64,000 nt of DNA from Numida meleagris (GCF_002078875.1 NC_034438.1:65611404-65675403), one strand, 5' to 3'. Shown: positions 13,501 to 24,925, counted from the first letter of the stretch. Notes: generated from the letters alone by a model not told the origin. Made by a program: numbers and translations.

Positions 13501-13719
13501 GAAATTCTTGCATCACTTTTTTTTGTGCTGACTACTACAGTGAGAATTTGGTTTAGATTAATAATGTTTTTTTTGTCATACTTCAGGAGAGATTGCAAAA
13601 TGGCTCTTATCCAGCTGGGCTCTGTGGAAGAAGCAGTTCATGCTCTCATTGAACTTCACAATTATGACCTAGGAGAAAATCATCACCTCCGAGTTTCCTT
13701 CTCAAAATCTACAATTTGA
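1488..13719 (+). CDS. PTBP3: PTBP3 (polypyrimidine tract-binding protein 3), 3' nine coding exons
   Basis: PTB-family nuclear RNA-binding protein that binds pyrimidine-rich RNA and regulates alternative splicing. Exons at 1488-1598, 3050-3224, 5571-5648, 6328-6491, 9946-9979, 10620-10712, 11256-11472, 12491-12568 and 13587-13719 join in one frame (1083 nt, 360 residues plus stop). In order they give the second half of RRM2 ([16 protein letters not shown]), the linker, RRM3 (RNP2-like [11 protein letters not shown]1-like ENALVQMA), the conserved [20 protein letters not shown] stretch and RRM4 ([13 protein letters not shown]), ending in [10 protein letters not shown]. The RNP1 motifs lack the usual aromatic residues, as is normal for PTB proteins. 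RRM1 and the start lie upstream of the window. PTBP3 is chosen over PTBP1 and PTBP2 mainly because SUSD1 follows in the same orientation. The family assignment is near certain; the paralogue is an inference from synteny. Confidence 0.92.
1599..3049. other. PTBP3 intron containing a GC-rich repeat
   Basis: Ordinary AT-rich intron except for an abruptly GC-rich block at about 2360-2905, annotated separately. No other exon or RNA gene was seen. Confidence 0.7.
2360..2905. repeat. GC-rich interspersed repeat with degenerate internal tandem units (class uncertain)
   Basis: About 550 bp, much richer in GC than the surrounding intron. It contains loosely repeated units of about 45-50 bp, each with a version of 'cctgctcc', then a Gly-codon-like ggg run, then 'tctcc' and 'ggctacag/ggctgcag'. 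A less repetitive tail follows from about 2710. The style (repeated ctgcag and tgctcc blocks followed by 'cctggagcacctcctgccc') resembles a dispersed avian repeat that I think is related to LTR elements, but I cannot name the family. No coding capacity is claimed, although short open frames exist on both strands. Confidence 0.45.
3050..3224 (+). CDS. PTBP3: PTBP3 exon, end of RRM2 and start of linker
   Basis: A 175-nt exon, phase 0-1, with acceptor tttgtctccag and donor gtaagat. It encodes [13 protein letters not shown], then [20 protein letters not shown] and the start of the Pro/Ala/Gly-rich linker, ending ...IIAAFG. The match to the PTB family is clear. Confidence 0.94.
3225..5570. other. 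PTBP3 intron, no recognised feature
   Basis: About 2.3 kb of AT-rich sequence with short homopolymer tracts (for example A-runs near 4795). No repeat family or exon is recognised. Confidence 0.6.
5571..5648 (+). CDS. PTBP3: PTBP3 78-nt linker exon (counterpart of PTBP1 cassette exon 9)
   Basis: A 78-nt exon, phase 1-1, after acceptor ctattactag and before donor gtaatg, which is not a strong consensus. It encodes [20 protein letters not shown] then VPQGA. This matches the 26-residue PTBP1 exon 9 segment in length, phase and the GII..PYAG..GF.P....PQ pattern. Since 78 is divisible by 3, skipping keeps the frame and shortens the RRM2-RRM3 linker. Confidence 0.87.
6328..6491 (+). CDS. PTBP3: PTBP3 exon, linker and start of RRM3 (5' boundary uncertain)
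   Basis: It encodes [10 protein letters not shown]...[19 protein letters not shown], matching the PTB linker (LSVPxVPxxL) and the first strand of RRM3, and ends at donor gtaggt. The start given uses acceptor cttttgtcttctaag (exon 164 nt). Two further AG acceptors, giving starts at 6370 and 6406, also keep the frame. The one before 6406 has the best pyrimidine tract. The 3' boundary is firm and the 5' boundary is not. Confidence 0.78.
6625..7720 (+). mobile_element. CR1 LINE fragment with degenerate reverse transcriptase
   Basis: A 5'-truncated CR1 in the sense orientation. The 6723-6908 stretch translates to CR1 RT signatures such as [19 protein letters not shown], and 6963-7290 continues with [37 protein letters not shown] and [15 protein letters not shown]. 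The frame is interrupted by stops (for example TAG ending the 6723-6908 segment). The expected part between the 'ASRSN' region and the 'YLKGGC' region near 7380 is missing, consistent with an internal deletion. It ends with the CR1 3' tail (ggtcttttccagcc... then tctatgatct). It is not a functional element. Confidence 0.92.
8062..8412 (+). mobile_element. CR1 LINE 3' end
   Basis: Sense-strand CR1 3' end: gctgaggggaggcatcatgg, gaagctgtgtcagggg-like text, then gatggtccttgtgggtccct and atattctgtgattcc at the end. It is diverged and carries no intact ORF. Its GC-richness produces spurious open frames on both strands. Confidence 0.88.
9946..9979 (+). CDS. PTBP3: PTBP3 34-nt micro-exon in RRM3
   Basis: A 34-nt exon between acceptor catttaaacag and donor gtaaga, phase 0-1, encoding [12 protein letters not shown] across the next junction. 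It corresponds to the 34-nt exon of PTBP1 (exon 11) and PTBP2 (exon 10), which is used for autoregulation and cross-regulation by splicing coupled to nonsense-mediated decay. A CU-rich stretch lies about 80-95 nt upstream (9851-9870). Confidence 0.93.
10620..10712 (+). CDS. PTBP3: PTBP3 exon, RRM3 second half
   Basis: A 93-nt exon, phase 1-1, encoding [12 protein letters not shown], then [15 protein letters not shown]. Acceptor is aatttccatag and donor gtactg. If joined directly to the exon ending at 6491, the shifted frame meets TGA at 10644-10646. Confidence 0.93.
11256..11472 (+). CDS. PTBP3: PTBP3 exon, end of RRM3, inter-RRM linker and start of RRM4
   Basis: A 217-nt exon, phase 1-2, encoding [20 protein letters not shown], then [20 protein letters not shown] and [20 protein letters not shown], ending HLSNIP. 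Acceptor is attgattag and donor gtgagt. This is the most conserved part of the family. Confidence 0.95.
11473..12490. other. PTBP3 intron, no recognised feature
   Basis: About 1 kb of AT-rich intron with an A-run near 12056-12068. The pyrimidine tract before the 12491 exon is modest. Confidence 0.6.
12491..12568 (+). CDS. PTBP3: PTBP3 exon, RRM4 middle
   Basis: A 78-nt exon, phase 2-2, encoding [12 protein letters not shown] then [12 protein letters not shown]. Acceptor is tttttaaacag and donor gtaagtc. Confidence 0.93.
13092..13389 (+). mobile_element. CR1 LINE 3' end in the last PTBP3 intron
   Basis: Sense CR1 3' end running from ggatagtgataggacaaggg through cactggaacagggaggttg, ctcgatgatctttgaggtcc and the terminal attctatgattctatga repeat. 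It is very similar to the copy at 23980-24183. It lies about 200 bp before the last exon. Confidence 0.93.
13587..13719 (+). CDS. PTBP3: PTBP3 last coding exon with stop codon
   Basis: Starts after acceptor catacttcag and encodes [20 protein letters not shown], then [20 protein letters not shown] and STI, with TGA at 13717-13719. This is the usual PTB C-terminus, so the protein is complete at its 3' end. Confidence 0.95.
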
Positions 13720-16700
13720 CTTTTCTGTGAATGTTCCTTTTAAAATTGCATTGCAGTTTTGTGAAAATCATCAAATAGAGACTGAAGTAGCTGCGACCAG
13801 TTCTGCCTCTTAAAAGAAAAAGCTCGTTCATACACACAGCAAAGAATTAGGGGATAATCTTTTCTGATTTCAGCTGCCAGTATATGATCAAAGCTTAATA
13901 TTCATCGATAAGAAGATTAAATTTCTTTAGAAATAATATTTATCATCAAATTTCCTATTTTAATTCTTCTTTTGAGAATATATTTTGAATTTTTGTTTCA
14001 AATTAGCCTTATTAAATATTTTAGAGTGCTTTTTCAATATACCAAACTGAGAATGTTTCTAACAAAATGGTAGATCTACTCTACGCATATTAAACACTGA
14101 TTTGAATGTGAAGTAGTGCTTGGCTTTCTTGGAAAAAAAAAAACCAAGCACTGATTGCAAACGCCCTCTGAGCAGTATTTATGTTACTAGAGTGTGTGTT
14201 AATACTTTGGCAAATCTTTAAGTAACTTTTTTAAAACATAAATTTTGTGCTGTTCATATGGGTTAAATAAGTAGAGGAAAGGCAGTGCCTTTTCTTAGTG
14301 GAGTAAAAGATATTTGAGTTTCTCCAAGCTGTGACATTAGAGTCTTAGCCTGGCTTCATCCTGGAATGGAAGTTTGATGTGTTATTTTACTATGAAGTGA
14401 TATTGTGTAATAGTATTTTGAAGAAAATAAGAGGAGAAAATAGTCCTGATTTCAAAGAGTTTTTTACATTTCTTTAAAGAATAAAATGTTTACAGTCTTA
14501 TAGAAAATATTCAGGTCTATGATGGCTTAATGAATTTTTAAGAAGTTATTTTTGGTAAGGTCATATTTGGGGATGAAAAATTAAACCTCAAGAGTTTTTT
14601 GTACCAATATACTTACTGTGTATTTACTTAATTTCTTATTATGTGCCTTACTCTGTGCTTATGACACAATAGCTTTGAGTTTTATCTGAAGTATCTTGAA
14701 AAATGTCATGTGGGCTTTTAAAACTGTCTTTTTTTTCCTTGTAAATATTTTCCTAACTGCTACTTTTTTATTTTCCCCCCCTCTTGAACTCCCCCATCCC
14801 CACAAATATTCTAACTTCTAGTCTCTGGTGCTTTAGTGTAGAGATAGGGTACAGGTGAAAATTAAGTTTAAATCATTATACAGTCCTGTTGGCCTCTTTG
14901 AACTTACCTGGTTGCAGTTGTCTGATACCTACATTTGGCTGAAAAATACCTTTACACCCAGAAAAATACACAAAAGAACAACCAACCAAAAAAAAAAAAA
15001 ACGAAAAAAAAAAACAAAACAAAAAATCATACAGAAAGGCAGAAGAGCAAATTCCACTCCAGTTTCTGGAACTTAAATTTTTGAGAGATGCTGTTTCAAA
15101 TAATTCTCTTTCAGGTTCCTGCATTTACCATGAAAAGCATTCGTTCATTTGTCAAAAAGTTCAATACTGAACGTCCAATTCTCTTTGGAGAATGAGCTGA
15201 GATGCAGTTAGTTTTTGTATAGAAAGTACATATGAACATTACTGATTTCTCTCATTAAAGAGTTCTTTTTTCTTTGTAAGGGCTTTTTCTTTTCAGAATT
15301 TACCAAAAATACATCACTTTTTAGAAGTGATATCATCACATTTAAATGTTTATAACCACTGCAGAATTTTTTTTCTGTGGTAATATTTTGCTAGTCATTC
15401 ATTTTGTTCTTTTATGATTTTTAATAGTTGTAGAATTTTTTTCCTATCTTTCCAGAATAAAGGGTATAATTCTTGAAAGACCTGAGTATTTTGGAGTAAG
15501 CTTCTTCAGATTGTTACTCTGAATTACTTCTGTAAAATCAGTGATATACTAGCTTGCCTTGCTTTAATGTCAATAACTTGAGTTGCAGCAGCTAATCATA
15601 CTAAAGAAGGTGCCAGGTCTCTAAAATACAACAAAAGCATGCCATTTGACAGTAAGTAAAATGCTGACTATGTAGGTGGCTACAGTAGGTTTTAGCCAAC
15701 ACATATAAATAACTTTTCAGAATGTTATATTTAATGGGAAGCTAAATGCTTAGGAATAACAGACAATGTTATCTTTGGGATTTGAGATACTCTTTTCATT
15801 TCCCCCCCTTTCAAGTGACTGATTCAATCTGGTGAATTGTAAACCCTTTATAAAAAAATAATTAAAAAAAAAAAAAGAATTGAAAGAAGTGCAGAATCAG
15901 AGCTCCCAGAACACTCTACTAGAAAATATCATCTTCTTGTTTTTAGCAAAGTGCCATGTTGGAAGGACCCTTTTTGAAAAAGGTCCTACCTGCAAATGAA
16001 CAAGGTAGTTAATTCGTAGTTCATGCCTATGCTTAATCTTCTTAGCTGTTAGGCTGATAACAGTTAAAGACAGTTGCTAGGAATGTTCCTTGTTACTGCA
16101 CATAGTTTGTTAGTACTGGAACATTATTCGTAACATATGATTTCTCACTTTTTTAAATGAACTACAGCTGAAGGGGAAAGGAATCATATTAGACCTGAAT
16201 GTAATTCTAAAGCAGAGAAAAGGAACCTTAAATTTGAGAGTGAATATTGACACATGTAATATCAATATGTGTATGCTGTATCACATGTTATATGTGTATA
16301 CAAACATACAAATTACATGCCATTTTAACTTGTTGATTGTAATAACACTTAATGCTAATGCTTAAACAAATGTGAAAGGATAAGAACATACAGCATTCTC
16401 ACAGAAAGGAATAATCTTTTTATTTTGTCTTAGTGTTAGAATAGAAGTAATGTCAGCTCTGAACTTCGTGCAGTTTGAAATGAGGAGGCCTACAGTTTGT
16501 TGCCAGAGATTTAAAGATTTTAATGTCAGAAAAATGTGGATAATAGATATTTGTGAGCTTGTTAGTTTGTTGTTGTTATTTTTTTCTTCTATGATATATT
16601 TGTCCTGTATCTTTCTGTCATTATCTTTTTTTATTTTTGTTTCCTTAATTGAACCTTTCTTGTCAACTTACTTGTAAACTTATGTATTTCTCAGAGACAC

Positions 16701-19455
16701 TGCCTCTTAAAGAGATCTGCTTTACCAGATGTGCAGACAAGCCTCAAAAATAGCTGCACATCTTGACGTTTGCTTAGCAGAATGATGGTACCAGTTAAGG
16801 CTAGCTTCTGCCTTGAATAATTAAAAGTGAAAATGTTACTATAATGCACTGTTAGTGAAGGAAAAGGACAAAAGGAGTAACTCTTAAATTGTGCTTGACT
16901 TATCAGTGTAAAAGCACAGTTGCATCTCAGTTTGTGAATCTCTAAGCAGTGTGTGAGCTGACTTGACTTTATAGGTTCTTACACTGATGCAGGTTGGAAA
17001 TGAAACTCTGAAGGCCTTAATCCTACCTCTCGCTGGGATTAGAGCTGACCATGCTGTCAGAGATTTTCCTAATATCCGACCTAGCAATCTGTTACCTTTT
17101 GTTCTATCACGGCACAGCTCCCTGAAAGATTCTGGCTTCGTCCTCTCTATACAATGCCATTAAGTTGTAGAAGACAGGTTCGTAATTTCTTTAATATAAA
17201 CTCTTAATTTCTGTTGAAGTCACTTGTGAAGCGTGTCATAATGTGTAACACAGAAGTTGTACTCTAAAACACTAGTGGTTAAATTCTGACCTCAGCTACC
17301 AGAAATGGATGAGTTCTCTGCCTTTGTATATTTTAAGTCAAAAATCAGCCCTGGGTTACTTCCAGCTCCTACTTTTTTTTTTTTTTTTTGTGGCAGCATA
17401 TTGGCTCAAAGTGTAGTAAGGCCTTCTTAACCCAGGAGAAACTCAGTGGCTTTTCAAATGACCTGTAATATGTTGCCTAATTGTAAAGCTTCAGCTTCTT
17501 CGAATTTCTTTAAATGCCTTGGAACATCAGATGAAATTTTATTTTTAGTTTGACTTAGTTGCACTGTGTGCTGGTCCCGTCAATTGTACAGCTTTGTGCT
17601 CTGAGACAGATTTCTTTTCTGTGCTTCAGTTATCTCCACAGATCTGAAGAGATTTGCCTATACAATATTTTCTGTTTACAGGTGGCAAACCTGTGTTTGC
17701 ATACAGAGAAAACTATTTACCCATACTGAAAAAACTACAGGTTCATCTTCCTCTCCTCAGATTCTTTTATTTTTAGTTGTAAAGTGATTCAGGTTTTTTT
17801 TTTTTTTTTTAAGGATGCAGACCTATTCCTTGTAATTGTACAGCTAGCCATGTACTGCTGTTTTTCAAATGCTTTTAACTTTTGTCCTGGTGTGCTTTTA
17901 TCTGAATCAGATTTACCAGACTTAGTGTTTTTACTGTTGTGCTGAAAATATAGTGTTCAGATTACACAGTTTTTCCTTTAACTGTATATTTAAGTCTGCT
18001 GATGGTTTGTTTGCTCTATACAAGACTGTTTGCCTGTTCTTTTAAAAGAAAATCCCAATGGTTGGGAGTTGTGAATTATTTCGTGAAAGAATTGAAATAT
18101 TATCAAGCATTTAATTTCAGACCCTGATGGTGTGAGGTGAGTGGGGTATAACATAAAGCGGGACCAAAGTTTATGTGCCTTCAGTAGTTCTCTGTGTAGA
18201 GTTTTCTCATATCTACTGCTGTTTGATGTACAATAAATACTCTTTTTTTTTTTTTCCCCTGGAAATTGTATGTTTATATTGTTAAGAATGAAAGTTGTCC
18301 ACTAACTATACAGGCAGCCAATTATAACTTCAGTACAGATTTAATGATACATTTGCCTTCACTGCTGCAGGCTTGGGTTTGTATTTTGTGGGGGCATACT
18401 GCAGTATAACAGAATCCAAGCATAATCCATATTTCCAACTTGAACAGTGACAATAGTTTGCGACTGGAGCAGACCCCAACAAGGGAAATGCTTATGTAGC
18501 TGAAAGTCCTTGACCGATGCTGAAAGCTTCTACATTAGACTACTGTCATCTCATCACTGTAAGCAGTTTTTCCATTCTTGGAAACTGCATTACTTATGAT
18601 GAGTGGGAATCTAACCACTTAGTCCTTTTTAAGCACTTATCAAGTTTCCTTGATCATGTTGTCTGCTTTCTGCAAAATTTCACCCTAGAACTGCAGCAGC
18701 AGATAGAAGGTGTTACTAAGCAAGTAGATTCTTGTGTCAGAACATCACCTCATTCTCTGACCGAAGACTGACTGTACTGGTTTTAGTGAGACATTCTGTG
18801 AAAACTTTTCTCTCAAGTTCCTCTCTGAAGGGAAGACCCAGTGCAAAGTGGCCTTTACTTGCTGTTTGTTGATGAAACGCTTAGTCCATAAAGAAAATGA
18901 GATTGTAACATGAAACCTTGCCTACAGCACTGGGTTAATGGACTACTTTTAGTACTGTATCCAAGACATTCAAAAGTGTGGCTAGAAATTGTTGAAATTC
19001 TTTCATTTTACATTATCTGTTCATAAAAGTCCCTTTTAGTTAATAAAAACGTTCATCTAAGACAAGAAAGTGATGTAAATATTTGTAACACCTTTTTTTT
19101 TAAAAATGGTAAAAATGGCTTTGGTGGGCAAATTGAAGTGTAAAATGTTTTTATATAAAAAATTGTATGTTTTAATAAACAAGTACCAGCTTTCACTTGT
19201 AAAGCAGCTTCTGGCATTGGAGAAAAAAGATTCCATGTTTGCTTATATATAATATATGTGCAAAGATGATGTAATATTAAAAAGAAACTCTATTTTCTAA
19301 TTGTGTAGTGCATGGTTAGGTTGTATTTGTTTATGCTGCAATATGTTGTTTCATTTAAGTTCATGTATATGCTGATTAATTGATACCTGTATCTAACTCC
19401 CTAACTCTAGTTGTTGTAGCATGCCTTTTAATAAATGTCATTACATCTGCACTCT
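13720..19455 (+). other. PTBP3: PTBP3 3' UTR (extent inferred)
   Basis: About 5.7 kb of AT-rich sequence without recognisable exons or transposons, followed by AATAAA and a GT-rich stretch (cctgtgtgcttgtctgttgc) near 19460. Candidate internal poly(A) signals occur at 14480, 15456, 18232, 19042 and 19174. Several ATTTA motifs and two Pumilio-type TGTAAATA motifs (14740 and 19074) are present. Long 3' UTRs are usual for PTBP3, but the end used here is an inference. An 84-codon open frame at 18517-18771 looks like chance. Confidence 0.6.
19430..19435 (+). terminator. Candidate distal poly(A) signal of PTBP3
   Basis: AATAAA followed about 30 nt later by a T/GT-rich stretch. It is the last well-placed signal before the CR1-containing intergenic region. 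A proximal alternative is AATAAA at 18232-18237, which is followed directly by a long T run. Confidence 0.5.
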
Positions 19456-20035
19456 CAATTTTTCCTGTGTGCTTGTCTGTTGCTTTCGTTTTTTTCTTGT
19501 GTAACTAATTTTCCTTTTTTTTTTCTTTAGCAGCCATGGCTATCTAAGAAAAAGCATGTTATATCAAATGTATTTTGATAGGACTAATGCACATCTTTGA
19601 CAATAGTTGAAGTTAAGCAACAGCTGAACAGGGTAGGAATCCTCATCTTCAGCAGGATGGAAATAACAACCCTGAGCTATTTCAGTAGTGGAAGACTGCT
19701 TCATTCTGCGCGGCAGTGATGAGATACTTCAGGCCCTGTGGTTTCATCAGTGAGAAATCTTTTGTTTTCACTTTAACATGGCTGTGCTCTTTTATAGCCC
19801 TGGGATTCAAGTCTGTAACGCTTCCACACAGATTTCCAAAATTTAAATATTGGCTGAAAAAGATGCTGTGCTTTTAGCTTCCCCTTTCTCAGCTTTCTGG
19901 TTGATTGCTTCTCTTCCATACCAGCTCCTTGTCCTTCTGTGTGTTACACAACAGCAATTTAACTAGTACTGAACTATTTTAGCCGGAGCTTGATCCCAAT
20001 TTTAACCAGGCTCAAAATCAGTTTTTAAGTTAGTT

Positions 20036-20105
20036 GATCATAGAATCATTAAGGTTGGAAGGACCAATGAGATCATCTGGCCCAACTGCCTGCCCATACC
20101 TGTAA
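20036..20105 (-). mobile_element. CR1 LINE 3' end, short
   Basis: Reverse-strand CR1 terminus: atagaatcattaaggttgga, then gatcatctggcccaactgcc. Only the last 70 bp or so is recognisable. Confidence 0.85.
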
Positions 20106-21009
20106 CTGCAATTACTGTCTTCAGGTTTGTCAGTAGGAAGTAAGGGGATATGCTGTTTGAGTTCTTATGTTTAAGCTTCTCGCAGGATAAGAGCTTTTGA
20201 TATTAACTCAACCACAGGGATATAAATATTAATACGCAGCACCATACTTTGTGATGCTAAGACTTTTTATGCATACATGTCTTTTTGTCTTTTTTTAATT
20301 TTTGCTCTCGTTGTTTTTCTTTAATGAAGCTTTTCAACTACTGCCTATCTTTATCTTTAGCTGTTACACAAGCTGCTCATTATTCTGTGGGGATTAGATT
20401 CTCCTGACTTTACTTTATGGAAAGAGTAGACCTCTTAGATAGGAAAGATGAGTTTCTGAAATTTTGTCTTAATTTTGATGAGCAAGATTTTAGTCAAGGT
20501 TCTTGAAAAATATTTTGAGTCAATATGAACACTCATACAGAAAGTAAAAAAAAACAAAACAATAAGCACCTAATTATTTCTGAAGGGTCTGGCACAACCA
20601 TCAAATGTTAGCAACAACATCCTGTCTTGCCTGGGATATCTTCGTTGCTTACTGTCTCATGTAATCTAACAGGAAAATTGCTGATAATTTCACAGACCAG
20701 TTGCATAGATTAAGATTCTGAATGTACGTTGAGAAATTCTACTGAGTAATCTTGGATTTTATCCCTTCCAAAGCCCAGGACCCAATCTGAAGAATGACAC
20801 TGCTATCCTTAAATATACATACCTGATCACTTAACCTCCCAATGATGGGACCATGCCATCAGCCTAACTATAAAATTCTCCCTGGTTATGGCTTGGGAGG
20901 CTGGGAGGAAACCTAAAATCACTTACCTGGATCTAAATACTACATTAATGCACTGGTTTATCCTAAAACAGTTATAAATTGGGATATATGATTTACACTA
21001 CTCTATAAG

Positions 21010-21124
21010 GATCATAGAATCATAAAATGGTTCGGGTTGGAAGGGGCTTTTAACATCACCTAGTTCCACCTCCCCTGCTATAGGCAGGGACACCTCCCTC
21101 TAGACCAGGTTGCTCACAGCCCCC
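21010..21124 (-). mobile_element. CR1 LINE 3' end
   Basis: Reverse-strand CR1 terminus: atcatagaatcataaaatgg, gggttggaaggggctttt, cagggacacctccctctaga, ccaggttgctcacagcccc. Confidence 0.9.
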
Positions 21125-23979
21125 AAAAGATGAAATAGCTGTACTTCAAATGGGTCTGAATTAAATTATTAATGTAATTATAATTAAGCAGTGAGGTGGT
21201 ATATTGCACAGCAGAAAAAAATACTTGATCTAGTGGAGGACTAAATAGGAAGTAACCATTTAGTTACCACAGACTTGCATTATTTGAATCTCAAGTACAG
21301 AAAGTTCTTCAAGAAGGCTAACAGTGTAATGTGGGAGTACCTCGTTAACAGGCCTATGTAGTAACTATGTTACCCACATCAAATTTCCTTGTACAGAGAG
21401 AGGGTGGTTTTGTTTGTTGATTGATTTTCTGTATGTTTTTCTAGGTAAAGCTTAAATTTTTGTATGGACTTTTTTTTCCCTACAAATTGAAAGGTTATAA
21501 CTGGCAGTGTGTTGTAAGACAAACTTTGTTGTCTTGCTCAGGTTTTGCTCTTTTGTGTGTGTGTGTGAGTTTAATTTGTCTGATTCCCACTTTGTGAGCT
21601 TTGAGAGGAATATTATATGCGACAAAAACCAATTGCTGTGCTCCTTCTACAGCAGTGAAGTGCATTTTAATTGCAAGATCAGAAAAGTAGTCTAGGAACA
21701 ATAGTTGCTGATGTATCAGATGTTTACTAACTACTTGGGCCAGGTTAAGTAAAGGGGAATATTCTGGAATATAAATTGTCCATGCATTCATCGGGAAGAT
21801 TGCCAAGTTTTAAATGTGTAACTTAAGATTTTGATTCCCAGCGTTAAATATTTACTACAGGTCACGGTGTTCACTTTATGCATAACTGTATTTAGTGTAA
21901 GTGAGAGCTGAATTAATTTGGGTTTAATATAAATAAATTATAGTTCTGAGTACAACTTATGCTCTAAAGTCTGAACTCCTAAGCTTTGGAAGAATTCTTG
22001 CTTCAGATAAGCTCTAATGGACAAATACGTACTTCAGGGACTATTAGAAAAGCACAGCTAATATGCATTATACTTCCTTTACATGGAAACCTACAGTGAA
22101 ATGCTCAGACTGTCATCAAGGGACAGAGTTAAAAAATAGAACTATAAAGGCAGAGGAGATTGTTAGTAACTGTGATTTCCAAGTTGTAGTTATTTTAATT
22201 TGGGCATAAGATAATAATGCATCTAAGTGCTTCTGTGCTTCCAACATACAGATACCTGAGTATCTTCCTGCCAGCGATGCTTTGCTTTTTCAAACATTTC
22301 ACCACAATTAAGCAACAGCTTCCACGTGTTATTTTTTTCTTCTTCCATTCAACTACTTGCACTGCTTCTGTGCTTTTATCACAGGCAGGACTCCATATGA
22401 CGAGTTACAAAAAAGCCTTCATTTTCTAGCATTTTCAGAAGCTTAAAAAATGTCATATGTGATGATTTCCTGATTCCCTTTTGTTTGCTTCTCCTCCAGA
22501 GAGAACTAATGAATTTGCCTTGTTAGGTAGCATTCTATAGGGAAAAAAATCTACCTCTGTTTAAGAGACACATATTTTTCATGAAGGTAAGACGTTCAAA
22601 TGCATTTTCCTTGTTTCCTAGTTATTGTGCTATCTACGATGACACTTTTCTGCCTAAATTTTCAGATTAAAGTAGGGATGATTAAAGAATGGTTTTATTT
22701 TGGAACTACTTTCAAATTTTAATCCCAGACAATTATTTGAAAAGAATTCTCTAAAAGCTGATAAATGCTTGTATCAAATGTTTATGCTTTTGACATTTGA
22801 CAAGCAGTGTCACAAAACTAGTACAGTAAAAATGTATTTCTATGTAGACTTTTCAGCAGTCATGTTCAATAATCTTCCTAATTTAGGGCCTGCAGAAAAT
22901 GGAGCAGCTGACCAGTGTACTTGTGCATGTCTTTTCTTCAAAACTTTTAGGATCATTTAGAGTGGTAACACCTATCTCCAAAATACTTTTTTCTGCTTCT
23001 GTAGAGAAGTTTCCATCTGCTTTAAGCATATCTCTGTTCACCAGCTTTTTATGTCGTACCAAGTAAGACATACTCTTCCTGGTGGAAAGAAGCAGGTAGT
23101 AGACAAAATCTCAGCTGAGATCAATGATTTCGTTATTTAGCTACTATATTTTTGTGGTGCAGTAACAAAGGTTCAGTACAAGACAGAATTCAACATTTTA
23201 TTACTGTGGCAAATAGTATTTTATTGCCAATGAATTTCTGGTTAGCTGTCTTGAAGAGTCTTGAGGGAATATTGTAGAGTTTCAGAAGATTAACAAAGCT
23301 GTCATTTTTTTGTTTTTAATAATTTATATTAATTTGCAATTAATATATAAAAAACAGACTAAGTGACTTTTATTTCTTTAGAAAAGTCAGTCTTAGATCT
23401 CTATTACAATTTACAACAATGTCTTCATCCAGGGTCTCTTTCTCTTCTGATTGCCAGTAACCATAGGAATAACAGAGTTACACCTAAATGAGTTTTGGAA
23501 GACCCAAGAGCAGAGTTCATGCTGTTGTAAGTGAACAAAAGCACTCTCTCTTTGTATGCCAGAAACGAATGCATAATGTTATGAAGCCGAGGCTCCAACT
23601 CATCCCACTGACTTTGTGTTTCTGGAGTCTAAAAACACTGCACATTTGAAATGCTTTCTAGTTGAGATAACAAAGGTTTCTTTAAGCTGGATAAATAGCA
23701 TCTGAAAGCTGAATTGCTTATGAAACAACTCTGAGACCAAAGGTCAAGGTATTTACTACGAAAGGTTTGGTTATTAGGTTCCTCCCTATTTCTTTCCACC
23801 TACAAAGTACTGATGCAGATTAATGACCAAAAGACAAAATACAGAATGTGTTTTGCACTTTTGTTTGTTTTTCTTATAAGACCTGCATGTGGGATTTTTT
23901 GATTTTCAGAGATAACATAATTTCATAAGTTATCATACTCCTCATCTAATTATTACAGCACTTTCTGACTGGGAGCAGA

Positions 23980-24183
23980 CTCACCACTCAGAGGGTGGTG
24001 ATGCACTGGAACAGGTTGCCCAAGGAGGTTGTGGATGCCCCGTCCCTGGAGGCATTCAAGGCCAGGCTGGACGTGGCTCTGGGCAGCCTGGTCTAGTAGT
24101 TGGTGACCCTGCACTCAGCAGGGGGGTTGAAACTCGATGATCTTTGAGGTCCTTTTCTACCGAGGCCATTCTATGATTCTATG
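23980..24183 (+). mobile_element. CR1 LINE 3' end
   Basis: Sense CR1 3' end (gatgcactggaacaggttgc, ggatgccccgtccctggagg, the final attctatgattctatgac). It is nearly the same text as the copy in the last PTBP3 intron, so both belong to one subfamily. Confidence 0.93.
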
Positions 24184-24681
24184 ACTGATGTTGCCTTTAA
24201 AGGTAGCAAAGCTAATGGTAAGAACGGATAGTACTGACAATGGTTGGGATTTGGTTTTCTTCCTGTACATATCAAAGAAATTGCCATTAATTTCTGTCTT
24301 AACTAGAAGATACTAAGTTTTGTGCAGCCACCATAGTAAAGCCAACACTGCTGTGAATGAGCCTGGGGAGCCTGGCAAACAAGGGAGAATTCAACTCATT
24401 GCCTGTTTCTTTCCTTTCTGATTTCAGCAGATATTCTAGGATTAGAAAGGAAAAGCTGTCTGTATATCTGTCTGAAGTTAAATCACAATACTACGATTAT
24501 ATGAAACACTGATTTTTGGTGTTGTTTTTCTTTTTAAAAAACTTTTCTTTAAAATTGTGTGTGAAGTAGGTGCTGTTTTGGATGGTACTCTGTTTCCTAC
24601 TTTTGCTTTGTGACTTTCCACCCCTCCTTAGGGGTTAGTTAGACTACCTTATTACCTATTACCTTCAGTACGCATAGCCTT

Positions 24682-24925
24682 CGTAGAATCACTAAGGTTG
24701 GAAAAGACCTCTAAGATCATCTAGTCCAACCTCAACCCACCCCCACCATGCTCACTAACCATGCCCCTCAGTGCCACACTTAGACGTCTCTTGAATATCC
24801 CATCATTTCCCTCTGCAGCCTGTTCCAACACTTGACCACACCTTCAGGGAAGAATGTTTTCCTAATATCCAACCTGAACCTTCCCTGGCACAAGTTGAGG
24901 CCTTCACCTTTCATCCTATCAAAGT
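24682..24925 (-). mobile_element. CR1 LINE 3' end
   Basis: Reverse-strand CR1: tagaatcactaaggttggaa, gatcatctagtccaacctca, cactaaccatgcccctcagt, ccttcagggaagaatgtttt, tatccaacctgaaccttccc. Confidence 0.92.

Noticed and set aside
14988..15026. A-rich tract as a retroposed poly(A) tail
   Set aside because: No upstream processed-gene or SINE sequence and no target-site duplication visible; a simple A-rich stretch in the UTR is enough to explain it.
15109..15195. Possible extra exon after ttctctttcag in the PTBP3 3' UTR
   Set aside because: PTBP3 already has its normal stop at 13717-13719, the following text does not match the family, and no donor of interest follows.
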